A DNA stretch of 13,590 bases, taken from NCBI GenBank assembly GCA_012961845.1, contig DTYO01000201.1, forward strand, positions 1 to 13,590, read 5' to 3'. Shown here in pieces: positions 1 through 6,491 of this stretch. The stretch's first letter is position 1, and each line of letters begins with the position of its first letter. Below the pieces are notes generated by a model. The model was not told where the DNA came from. It saw only the letters and a program-made list of their open reading frames with translations, and made no database searches. The translations under genes and the position numbers were made by a program. This DNA is from Thermodesulfobacteriaceae bacterium (lineage in GTDB: Bacteria; Desulfobacterota; Dissulfuribacteria; Dissulfuribacterales; UBA3076).

Positions 1-39
1 CTTGCATTCCAGGCTGCAAGACTCTATCTTTATTTTCCA

Positions 40-76
40 GTTCAAGAGTGGTCAGGAAAATGTTAGCACCTTGAAC
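40..76. repeat. Inverted repeat upstream of the usp operon
   Basis: GTTCAAG (40-46) and CTTGAAC (70-76) form a perfect 7-bp inverted repeat with a 23-nt spacer in the 137-bp leader of the first gene. A second small one, CTTGCA (1-6) with TGCAAG (15-20), lies at the window edge. I see no convincing -35/-10 or sigma-54 promoter, so a role as operator or upstream terminator remains a guess. Confidence 0.25.
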
Positions 77-122
77 AATCTCTGATTTGGGGGCTATCCC
101 TGCCGGCCAGTCAAGGTGAGAC

Positions 123-130
123 AGGAGGAG
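123..130 (+). promoter_or_regulatory. Strong Shine-Dalgarno of the usp gene
   Basis: AGGAGGAG lies seven bases upstream of the ATG at 138. It is the best ribosome-binding site in the plus-strand operon. The next two genes have no comparable site before their likely starts, which suggests translation of the operon is loaded here and passed on by coupling. Confidence 0.7.
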
Positions 131-137
131 TTTTTTC

Positions 138-611
138 ATGTTCAGTAATATTCTTCTCTGTACTCATGGCACCGAAGGTGCGCAAAAAGCAGAGGCTTTT
201 ATTTTTGCACAGATGGAGTCCGACCCCGAGCTCAAGGTCACAGTGCTCACCGTCCTTGACAAGGACTGGCGCATGATGACCGGTGACGACTGGCTCAACT
301 CAAGCAAGACCCATGCCGTCTTTTTAGATCATGTGGAGGAACAGGTGGGAGAAGAGATCGCAGAAGAATGGCAGCGGATTAGAGACTCCTACCCGGCAGC
401 GTCACAAGCGGTGTTTCTGCAGCAAACTGGTGGGATTGCAGAGACTATTACAAAGGTCGCCGGGGAGCTTGGCTGCGACCTGATCGCCATCGGTCCCTAT
501 TGCAGAAGTAAGGGATTTCTGACCGGGCAGGGCGGAAAGGGTCTGCGGGATACAATGAAAAACAAGACCCTGCATCCTCTGCTGCCTTGTCCGCTTCTCA
601 TAGTCCCTTGA
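138..611 (+). CDS. Universal stress protein (UspA family)
   Basis: A single-domain, soluble cytoplasmic Usp protein of 157 residues, the usual length for the family. It opens with the typical first strand (FSNILLCTHGTEGA) and ends with the last strand (PCPLLIVP) after an 'LGCDLIAIG' strand, all standard positions in the UspA Rossmann-like fold. The ATP-binding GxxG-x9-G(S/T) loop is only roughly present (GPYCRSKGFLTGQGGKG), so nucleotide binding is uncertain. The ATG is supported by AGGAGGAG seven bases upstream. Usp proteins bind ATP or dimerise and modulate stress physiology. Here it heads an operon containing a kinase with its own Usp domain, so it may be a partner or phosphorylation target of that kinase (inference). 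Its TGA stop overlaps the proposed TTG start of the next gene. Confidence 0.88.
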   Translation: MFSNILLCTHGTEGAQKAEAFIFAQMESDPELKVTVLTVLDKDWRMMTGDDWLNSSKTHAVFLDHVEEQVGEEIAEEWQRIRDSYPAASQAVFLQQTGGIAETITKVAGELGCDLIAIGPYCRSKGFLTGQGGKGLRDTMKNKTLHPLLPCPLLIVP

Positions 612-1174
612 CCGCTCCTCTTACAACGAATTCCGTAGAAATCGATCTGGGCCTGCAACTTCCGCCCTGCTTTGAGCTGCAATCCCTTTTCCCAAAAGAC
701 CGCCTTCTGAGGTTACACCCAAACTGGTTTATTTCTGATTTTCGGCAGGACGCCGCCGCCTTCACTGCCTCCATAAAAGATTATGTGACGGAAAAAGAAT
801 TTCCTCTGTCCGGAAGCGTGATCTTTGACCAGACAGAAAATGAACTCATGTGTATTACGCTGACCGGCACCATCAATATCAGCATACGCTTTCAGAACCG
901 TGGCAACAGCCTCCATGTGCAGATTGCCTCTCCGGAAGGACGACTGGATGCGGATGATCCGCTTCTCCTCTGGATACGAGCCATCAGAGAGTATCTCCGG
1001 TGCTATGTAAAAACCACACCTGTCACCTGGTTCTTCCGGTTTGTCATGAACCGCATGGTATTACAGATGAATCCATCCCAGCGAAAAATATGCCTGATGC
1101 TGGCTAAAATTACGATTGTGGAAATTCTGGTCATCATTTTTATCGTGGTCGCTTATGTCATCTTCGTCTTCTGA
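608..1174 (+). CDS. Unrecognised protein with C-terminal membrane anchor
   Basis: I do not recognise the family. The reading frame is open from a TTG at 587, but the TTG at 608 overlaps the usp stop (TTGA), so I prefer it, giving 188 residues by translational coupling. Neither start has a clear Shine-Dalgarno. The body is mixed: an N-terminal stretch with 'LFPKDRLLRLHPNWF', a beta-rich middle (SGSVIFDQTENELMCITLTG), and a helical segment with basic and aromatic residues (REYLRCYVKTTPVTWFFRF). The last 25 or so residues (IVEILVIIFIVVAYVIFVF) are strongly hydrophobic and end the protein, the layout of a tail-anchored protein with a cytoplasmic body. An SRPBCC/START-like fold is conceivable but unsupported. 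It overlaps the kinase gene downstream by 20 bp, which argues for co-translation and possibly a role in holding the kinase at the membrane (inference). Confidence 0.65.
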   Translation: MTAPLTTNSVEIDLGLQLPPCFELQSLFPKDRLLRLHPNWFISDFRQDAAAFTASIKDYVTEKEFPLSGSVIFDQTENELMCITLTGTINISIRFQNRGNSLHVQIASPEGRLDADDPLLLWIRAIREYLRCYVKTTPVTWFFRFVMNRMVLQMNPSQRKICLMLAKITIVEILVIIFIVVAYVIFVF

Positions 1175-3128
1175 CCGGTTAAGACAACCTGAACCTGGAG
1201 ATTTTTTGGATATTTTTACATTGCGGTCAGAACTGCACAAAGGAGCCATGGCCACCCTTTTCCTGGCCGAGGACCTGCTCACCAAAGAAAGGGTTGTTCT
1301 GAAGATACCGTGTGGTGATATTCTCAATCAGCCCATCCTGCTGTATCACTATCAAAATGAAGAAAGAATAAGCCGTCTTCTTGATCATCCAGGCATTATC
1401 CGCTTTATTCACCGGCAGAGAAGCCGACAGTACATTATCATGGAGCATGTCGCCGGACAGGATCTCAGGTCAAGGGTAGGTAAAGACCGTATGCTTGATC
1501 TGAACACCGCTCTGAACCTGATGGAGCAGCTCTGCAGCTCGGTTGCCTATCTCCATGAGCATTCCATAGTTCACCTGGACCTGAAACCTGAGAACATACT
1601 CCTCCCGAAAGATTCCGGAATCAAAGTAATAGATTTCGGCCTGGCTAACTGCCGTCTTTTTCAAGACCTTCTGGCCCTTGACATAAAAAACCCCCAGGGA
1701 ACCCCCTGGTATATCTCACCGGAACAACTGCTTGGTGAACGCACCGATCCGCGTTGCGACATCTATGCCATGGGAATGCTTTTCTACGAGATGCTCACCG
1801 GAAAGCTGCCCTGGCCCCGTTCCAGCAAGGTCGCCGTTGCCCGCCGCAGGTTGCGTCATGATCCGGTCCCTCCTCGTTATCACAATAAAAAAATTCCCCC
1901 CCGGATTCAGTCCATCATTCTCCGTGCCATCGCCCGTCATGCAGAAGATCGTTATTCATGTGTTGAGGATCTCCTGCACGATCTCAGACACTGGCGGCAG
2001 CTTCCCCTTGCTGAAGGCGCCGGTGCCGACAGGCGGCCGCCTTTATGGCGGCGCCTGTTTCCTGGCAGGGCCGTAAAACCGGGGAGAGGACAGCGAAAGA
2101 AAACAACAGCCCTCAGAGGAAACCCCCAGATTGTCGGCGCCCTGATCGATTCTCCGGAAAGTGACTACATGCTAGCGGAAGTCAAGAAACAGGCGCTGAT
2201 CCGTTCCAGTGACGTAACCCTGGTTCATGTTATTGAGGAAGAGAGCGACTCCCACGTCAGGCGCTACGGGATTACAGTAGAGGGTGAAAAACTGATGGCC
2301 AGGCTGGAGCAGGCCGTCCAGACTCTCCGACGCTGCAGCATTGATCCGAGCATTCGTTTGATCAGGGGAGATGCGGTTGATGTGCTGGGAAGCCTCTGCT
2401 CGGATATGGAAGCGGAGTTGCTGGTGCTGGGCAAATCCCGCAAAAAGGAGGGGATACTGCGCAGTGCTTCGGTGCGCAGGCGTCTTGAAAAAAATAATCC
2501 TTGCCCGCTGACGATTGCCGAAGAGGGGCTGTTTTTACCGGTCGCCGACCTGGCACATATGCAGCCTGAGGAGCTGTCAGCCGATCAGGTCCTTGACTGC
2601 GATATTTTTCTGGTTGATCTCTGGTTTGATCACCTGCATTTTCATACGAGTTTTATCTATCAGAAGCTCCTTCACCCCGACCAGGACCCGGATCTCAGCG
2701 AGAAGCACTGCAAATTCGGCCAATTCCTGGCTGCTCTTGAGACTTCGGGTCGGTGGAAGGAAGTAATCTCAATGCTGGGGCCTATCCATATGCGTTTTCA
2801 TCAGGTTGCCGCCCGAATGGCTGAACTCTGCAGCCACGATCACGCTCGTCTTCAGGACCTCTACATCAGAGAATCGCTGCCCCTATCCTGCAGGCTGAAA
2901 GAAGAACTGGGCAGGGTATCGCTCTTTCTACGTGACCATCTCGATAAGGTACCGCCGGTTGTACCTTTTCTTGCAGACACAGCCTGCCCTGTCACCAGGC
3001 TTGAACCTACCTGCTACGGCCCGTTGCTCGGCGCCTTCAACCTGGACCAAGATCTGTACACCCTGATCAGGAAAAGGAATAAAAGCAGCCTTGAAGGCGG
3101 CAAACGGAGAACAGATGAATGCGATTGA
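1155..3128 (+). CDS. Ser/Thr protein kinase fused to Usp and CZB-like zinc domains
   Basis: A soluble three-part protein of 657 residues (numbered from ATG 1155). Residues ~20-285 are a Hanks-type kinase: Lys50 in VVLKIP, catalytic HLDLKPEN (His140, Asp142, Asn147), DFG at 160-162, and SPE at 188-190. The catalytic residues are intact, but Leu replaces Arg of HRD, so it is a non-RD kinase that probably needs no activation-loop phosphorylation. Residues ~322-457 are a Usp domain (RGNPQIVGALIDS ... NNPCPLTI). Residues ~482-562 match the CZB (chemoreceptor zinc-binding) pattern: DHLHFH (His493/495/497), HCKFGQF (Cys519), then HMRFH (His545, His549). The Cys-to-His and His-to-His spacings (26 and 4) resemble known CZB sites. 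CZB domains use a Zn-Cys switch to sense zinc or hypochlorous acid. Start choice is uncertain: the frame opens at 1116, and a TTG at 1206 has GGAG five bases upstream. Confidence 0.85.
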   Translation: MSSSSSDRLRQPEPGDFLDIFTLRSELHKGAMATLFLAEDLLTKERVVLKIPCGDILNQPILLYHYQNEERISRLLDHPGIIRFIHRQRSRQYIIMEHVAGQDLRSRVGKDRMLDLNTALNLMEQLCSSVAYLHEHSIVHLDLKPENILLPKDSGIKVIDFGLANCRLFQDLLALDIKNPQGTPWYISPEQLLGERTDPRCDIYAMGMLFYEMLTGKLPWPRSSKVAVARRRLRHDPVPPRYHNKKIPPRIQSIILRAIARHAEDRYSCVEDLLHDLRHWRQLPLAEGAGADRRPPLWRRLFPGRAVKPGRGQRKKTTALRGNPQIVGALIDSPESDYMLAEVKKQALIRSSDVTLVHVIEEESDSHVRRYGITVEGEKLMARLEQAVQTLRRCSIDPSIRLIRGDAVDVLGSLCSDMEAELLVLGKSRKKEGILRSASVRRRLEKNNPCPLTIAEEGLFLPVADLAHMQPEELSADQVLDCDIFLVDLWFDHLHFHTSFIYQKLLHPDQDPDLSEKHCKFGQFLAALETSGRWKEVISMLGPIHMRFHQVAARMAELCSHDHARLQDLYIRESLPLSCRLKEELGRVSLFLRDHLDKVPPVVPFLADTACPVTRLEPTCYGPLLGAFNLDQDLYTLIRKRNKSSLEGGKRRTDECD

Positions 3129-3859
3129 TGATATTCGCCGACATCCACGCCAACCTTGAAGCACTGCAAAGCACGCTCAGCCACGCCGCAGACAGAGGCG
3201 TGCACAGGACAGTTTGTATGGGCGATCTGGTTGGCTATGGTCCCCATCCAAATGAATGCATTGAACTGGTACGCGATTTGAAAAACTGCCGGTGTCTTGC
3301 CGGCAACCACGATGTAGCAGCCCTCTGGGAGACATCGCCTTACGGCATGTCATCCGCAGCCAAGGAGGCTATCCTCTGGACAATGGATAAGCTGACCGCA
3401 GACAGCAGAGAGTTTCTTGGAGCATTGCCGGATCGTCTCGACATTGCAGACATGACCTTCGCCCATGCAAACCCGTATAACCCGAGAGGCTGGCGGTATG
3501 TGCTGAACCGCAAGTATGCACTGCGCAGTTTTGCTGCAACAGGAAGCCGTCACATCCTGATCGGTCACAGCCACCGACCCCTTGTGATCACAAGAAAACA
3601 CCTGCTGGGGCTTGATCTACAGACCGTATCCGGTTCCATACGGTTCAAGGTGGATGACGGCAGGCGCCGCATCATCAACTGCGGCAGCGTCGGTCAGTCC
3701 AGAGACAGAGATCCGCGGTCCTGCTACCTTATTTTTGACACCCGCAGACAACGGCTGGAATTTTACCGGGTAGCCTATAACGTGGAAAAGGCGGCTGAGG
3801 CTATTCGTGACGCCGGCCTCCCCCCGGAACTTGGAACGCGTTTGTTCAAGGGGATTTAG
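3119..3859 (+). CDS. Calcineurin-like metallophosphoesterase
   Basis: A 246-residue soluble metallophosphoesterase of the YfcE/MJ0936-like branch. All metal-binding blocks are visible: DIHAN (Asp8, His10), GDLVGYG (Asp36), GNHD (Asn63, His64), the FAHANP block (His116), and GHSHRP (His150, His152), followed by the NCGSVGQSRD loop typical of the branch. These enzymes hydrolyse phosphoesters with two divalent metals; some act on proteins, others on nucleotides or cyclic nucleotides, and the sequence does not say which. The ATG at 3119 is backed by CGGAGA eight bases upstream and overlaps the kinase stop by 10 bp. An internal ATG at 3128 shares its A with that stop and is an alternative. Lying between two kinase-fold genes, it is a good candidate for the opposing phosphatase of the module (inference). 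Confidence 0.87.
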   Translation: MRLMIFADIHANLEALQSTLSHAADRGVHRTVCMGDLVGYGPHPNECIELVRDLKNCRCLAGNHDVAALWETSPYGMSSAAKEAILWTMDKLTADSREFLGALPDRLDIADMTFAHANPYNPRGWRYVLNRKYALRSFAATGSRHILIGHSHRPLVITRKHLLGLDLQTVSGSIRFKVDDGRRRIINCGSVGQSRDRDPRSCYLIFDTRRQRLEFYRVAYNVEKAAEAIRDAGLPPELGTRLFKGI

Positions 3860-3873
3860 ATTTTGGAAAATCC

Positions 3874-3878
3874 GGAGG
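3874..3878 (+). promoter_or_regulatory. Shine-Dalgarno of the haem-sensor kinase gene
   Basis: GGAGG lies four bases before the ATG at 3883. It sits inside the only true gap of the operon (23 bp, 3860-3882), so this gene has its own ribosome loading site while remaining in the same transcript. Confidence 0.6.
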
Positions 3879-3882
3879 TATT

Positions 3883-5589
3883 ATGAAGCGGGGAAGACAG
3901 GAACAGGTGTCCACCACCAATCTCAAGAAGCGTTTTTTCCTCTGGTCCGCCCTTATTCTCATAGGCGGCGGCCTGCTGCTGTCAGCGCTTTCCTTCTGGA
4001 ATACCCGCCGGCTGCTCATGGCCGAGGCCATGGCGAAATCCGAGGTCATCCTCAATAGCGTAGAGGCAATCCGTTCCTATGTCAAGGACGAGCTCAGGCC
4101 GAAAATGTATGAGCTGCACGGTAATGACGCCTTTATCATAGAGGCAATGTCCACAACCTATGTCAGTACCACCATTATGGAAGAGTTCGGCCAATCCATG
4201 CCCAACTATATCTACCGAAGAGCCTCGGTCAATCCACATAATCCGCGTAATCTGGCCGATCCTTTCGAGGAGGAAATGCTGGACTGGTTTGAAGAGGATT
4301 CCGGCCGGTCGTTCTGGCAGGGTGTGGTTAAAAAAAATGGTGCCTCTTTTTTTATTTCGATGGTACCGGATTACTTTACACCGCCCTGTATCCGCTGCCA
4401 CGGCAAAGCCGAAGATGCGCCTCAGTCACTGCTGGAACGATACGGCACGGAAGGTGGATTCCGATTCAGGGCCGGAGATCTGGCAGGTATCAACTCGGTG
4501 GCCATCCCTGTTTCCGCCTCGCTGCGCCAGGCATGGCAAGGCAGTCTTGTCATTTTCGCAATCACCCTCGGCGCCAGCATCTGCCTGTTGTGGCTTCTGA
4601 ACCTGCTCTTCCAGAGATTGGTTATTGAGCGTCTTGGAGTGATGCTCTCTCTTATAACAGAAAAGAAAAAGACCAGTTCAGCTCCTTGTCCCGGAGACGA
4701 ACTTGATGCGCTGCATGCCTCCCTTGGCTCCCTGCGGAGTTATGTACGCTCAGCCCGCAAGGGAGCTGGATTAGAGCCGAACTTCATCAGCGGCTATGTT
4801 GTTACAAGACCTATTGCCGCCGGGGCCATGTCCTGGCTGTACGGTGCCTATGAAGCAGAATCCGGCGACAAGGTGGCTCTCAAGATAGGTTTTGAAGAAA
4901 CGCTGCAGAACCCCCTGTACAGGGCCTGTTTTGAGGCAGAACTGTATCTGTTCGAAACCATGTCGCACCACTGTCTTCCCGGAGTACGGGAGCGGATTGG
5001 AGACACGCTGGTTCTGAATGAAATCAAGGGAGAAAGTCTTATCTCCATACTTGACGGCAAGAGGCTGGACGACAGGCTCCTGCCGCCCCTTTTCTCCCAG
5101 CTGTGTGACCTGACGGCATCCTTACACGCCACCGGCATCGTTCACCACGATCTGAGGCCGCATATCCTGATGCTGGATGACAGAGACAGGGTACACCTCT
5201 TCGATATGGGGCTGGCCTCAAGCGATCAGCAGCCCGACCCCATTGCGGCCGCCGGTCTCGGCCCTCAGGGCGACATGCTCTACATGGCGCCGGAACTGAT
5301 TCAGGGAAAGCGGGGAGATCCACGCAGCGACATATACGCCCTGGGCGTGCTGCTCTATCTGGCGGTAACAGGCAGGCTGCCGTTCGATGAAAAGAGAAAA
5401 ACCATACAGAAATGGCTGCAGCACAAGAAAAAGATTACTCCGCCGGGAAATTATCGAGCCGGACTGCCCCCGGCACTGGAACAGGTCATCATCAAGGCAG
5501 TAGCCCATGACATAAAAAGTAGATACCAGTGGGTGGAGGATCTGTGGGAAGATCTGGAAAAGGCATTGAGGGGATACAAAGCAAAATGA
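3883..5589 (+). CDS. Membrane c-haem (DUF3365) sensor with degenerate Ser/Thr kinase domain
   Basis: A 568-residue protein with two membrane helices (~17-38 and ~219-245) enclosing a periplasmic domain. That domain matches DUF3365 (Tll0287-like): it has a CxxCH c-haem site, CIRCH at 169-173, followed by the typical SLLERYG ... FRAGDLAG stretch and VAIPVS strand. Residues ~304-563 are a cytoplasmic Hanks-type kinase fold: VALKIG (Lys334), a helix-C region near 350, APE at 469-471, and DIYALG. The catalytic loop reads HHDLRPHI (421-428), keeping Asp423 but replacing the Lys and the Mg-binding Asn. DFG reads DMG (441-443). It is therefore probably weak or a pseudokinase (inference). Haem would be attached in the periplasm by cytochrome c maturation, letting the protein report redox or small ligands across the membrane. 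It is the last gene of the operon and converges on the thioredoxin-like gene. Confidence 0.87.
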   Translation: MKRGRQEQVSTTNLKKRFFLWSALILIGGGLLLSALSFWNTRRLLMAEAMAKSEVILNSVEAIRSYVKDELRPKMYELHGNDAFIIEAMSTTYVSTTIMEEFGQSMPNYIYRRASVNPHNPRNLADPFEEEMLDWFEEDSGRSFWQGVVKKNGASFFISMVPDYFTPPCIRCHGKAEDAPQSLLERYGTEGGFRFRAGDLAGINSVAIPVSASLRQAWQGSLVIFAITLGASICLLWLLNLLFQRLVIERLGVMLSLITEKKKTSSAPCPGDELDALHASLGSLRSYVRSARKGAGLEPNFISGYVVTRPIAAGAMSWLYGAYEAESGDKVALKIGFEETLQNPLYRACFEAELYLFETMSHHCLPGVRERIGDTLVLNEIKGESLISILDGKRLDDRLLPPLFSQLCDLTASLHATGIVHHDLRPHILMLDDRDRVHLFDMGLASSDQQPDPIAAAGLGPQGDMLYMAPELIQGKRGDPRSDIYALGVLLYLAVTGRLPFDEKRKTIQKWLQHKKKITPPGNYRAGLPPALEQVIIKAVAHDIKSRYQWVEDLWEDLEKALRGYKAK

Positions 5590-5590
5590 C

Positions 5591-5639
5591 GGCCCTTCAC
5601 AGGAAACCGCAGCTGCTGCTCCGGCAGGCGGTGAAGGCC
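5591..5639 (+). terminator. Possible stem-loop between convergent genes
   Basis: GGCCCTTCAC (5591-5600) pairs with GTGAAGGCC (5631-5639) with one bulged C. Inside, CCGC (5607-5610) can pair with GCGG (5628-5631). It starts just after the haem-kinase stop, in the 95-bp gap between convergent genes. There is no T-run on either strand, so a factor-independent terminator is not proven. Confidence 0.35.
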
Positions 5640-5684
5640 TGCAGATAAGGGTATCTGTATCTATACTTACCGGACCACCGGGAA

Positions 5685-5927
5685 TCATGCCTCGTGTTCC
5701 CGAAGCATCTCTACTATCTCTTCCCTGCTGAAGATCCGCCCGGATCCCTTAACTCTGCCGTCCACCACCATACCCGGGGTAGACATGACCCCGTAAGCGG
5801 TTATCCTGGCAATATCAGCGACCTTTTCTATTTCTGCATCCAGGCCCAGCTCTTCCAATGCCTCCCTCGTATTGGCCTCAAGCGTGCGACATCTCGAACA
5901 TCCCTGCCCAAGGATCTCGATTTTCAT
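5685..5927 (-). CDS. Mini-thioredoxin (TM0996/MTH895-like redox-active disulfide protein)
   Basis: An 80-residue thioredoxin-fold protein. It begins MKIEILGQGCSRC, with an active-site CSRC (Cys10, Cys13) straight after the first strand. The cis-proline segment STPGMVVDG (Pro51) follows, and the protein ends in an acidic helix (EEIVEMLREHEA). This is the small 'thioredoxin 3' family common in metal-resistance operons. The frame extends to a TTG at 5948, but the ATG at 5927 has GGAG nine bases upstream and yields the canonical N-terminus, so I chose it. Its likely role is to exchange disulfides with a partner protein. The nearby ArsC-like reductase, which recycles through thioredoxin, is an obvious candidate (inference). 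It is the last gene of the damaged minus-strand cluster and abuts the ArsR remnant. Confidence 0.88.
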   Translation of the reverse strand: MKIEILGQGCSRCRTLEANTREALEELGLDAEIEKVADIARITAYGVMSTPGMVVDGRVKGSGRIFSREEIVEMLREHEA

Positions 5928-5958
5928 AATCTTCGTCTCCTTTTCCAAAAAAATGGTT

Positions 5959-6096
5959 TTTCTTTTTGAGGCAGTTGAACATCTGGAATACGCACGGAAA
6001 ATCTATCTTGTAAAAAACATTACTGCCCCTCTTCTCATCACTGAATGTTCCGGACTCCATGAGTACATTCAGATGCTTCGAAAGCAGTTGAAAAAT
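5959..6096 (-). pseudogene. ArsR-family repressor remnant (C-terminal half)
   Basis: Translated on the minus strand, the frame reads QLLSKHLNVLMESG, then SDEKRGSNVFYKID, then FPCVFQMFNCL. This is the second half of a winged-helix ArsR repressor: recognition helix (SKHLNVL), wing (DEKRGSNVFYKI), and start of the last helix. The preceding N-terminal half (helices 1-3 and metal site) is absent. The frame upstream instead runs into a dispersed-repeat copy at 6100-6141, and downstream it has no natural stop before it overlaps the thioredoxin-like gene. I read it as a truncated gene, once the regulator of this cluster (inference). The frame formally starts at a TTG at 6192. Confidence 0.6.
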
Positions 6097-6099
6097 CAA

Positions 6100-6141
6100 T
6101 CCGAGTAATTCGGTACGCGAGTATGTCGAATCCGAATAATC
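6100..6141. repeat. Short copy (D) of the dispersed inverted-end repeat
   Basis: Begins TCCGAGTAATTCGG and ends CCGAATAATC, so its two ends are inverted copies. GTAATTCGGTACGCGAG here parallels GATAATTCGGTTCGCGAG at 13554-13571. It looks like both repeat ends joined with the centre deleted, and it abuts the break in the ArsR remnant. Confidence 0.45.
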
Positions 6142-6249
6142 TTCCTGTTTCCCGTCTGTCACCGGACACCTGGCAATATCTATCTCCGGCAATACAGCCG
6201 GGAATAATCCCTCACAGATCCCAACGGGAATTGTCCCCGAGCCTTTTCT

Positions 6250-6483
6250 TCACCACAGCAGGCTCAGGCCACGGTCAATCAGTTTCTCTGCGTAACCTGC
6301 TGCCCGGCAGACGTCTCCCATACACAAACTGCCGCCGGGACCTGTCTCCTGCCATCTGCATTTTCCGGCCTTCCCGTCCGCCATCATGCGCTCAAACGCG
6401 GTGGATCGGCCTTGGTTCCCCCCGACATCGTTTATGATTTCATCCACTGTTCAGCCAAAACAGCAGTATATGATTTCAGACTC
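6250..6483 (-). pseudogene. Remnant of a BFD/CopZ-like [2Fe-2S] metallochaperone
   Basis: Directly after the arsC stop, the minus strand reads EIIYCCFG, a TGA (6451-6453), TVDEIINDV, then GRSTAFERMMADGKAGKC and SLCMGDV, ending at a TGA (6250-6252). From memory this matches the family with CYCFGYT ... GRS ... ERI ... AGxCxC ... CLGDV, the [2Fe-2S]-binding half of CopZ-like chaperones. Several cysteines look displaced or lost (YCCFG for CYCFG, CRW for CxC), the frame has an internal stop and another TAA at 6484-6486, and no N-terminal half exists. I therefore call it a pseudogene. The sub-frame 6250-6447 could formally begin at a GTG. Such chaperones often sit with ArsR, mini-thioredoxin and ArsC genes, which fits the neighbours. 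Confidence 0.5.
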
Positions 6484-6491
6484 TTATACAC

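Noticed and set aside
6123..6437. Plus-strand ORF over the decayed cluster
   Set aside because: Its translation is Ser/Pro/Arg-rich without motifs and is antisense to the recognisable remnants; its start lies inside repeat D.
6451..6453. In-frame TGA inside the metallochaperone-like remnant as a selenocysteine codon
   Set aside because: The position is not a cysteine in the pattern I recall for the family, a TAA follows 11 codons upstream with no start codon between, a second TGA ends the frame, and key cysteines are lost. Decay explains it better.
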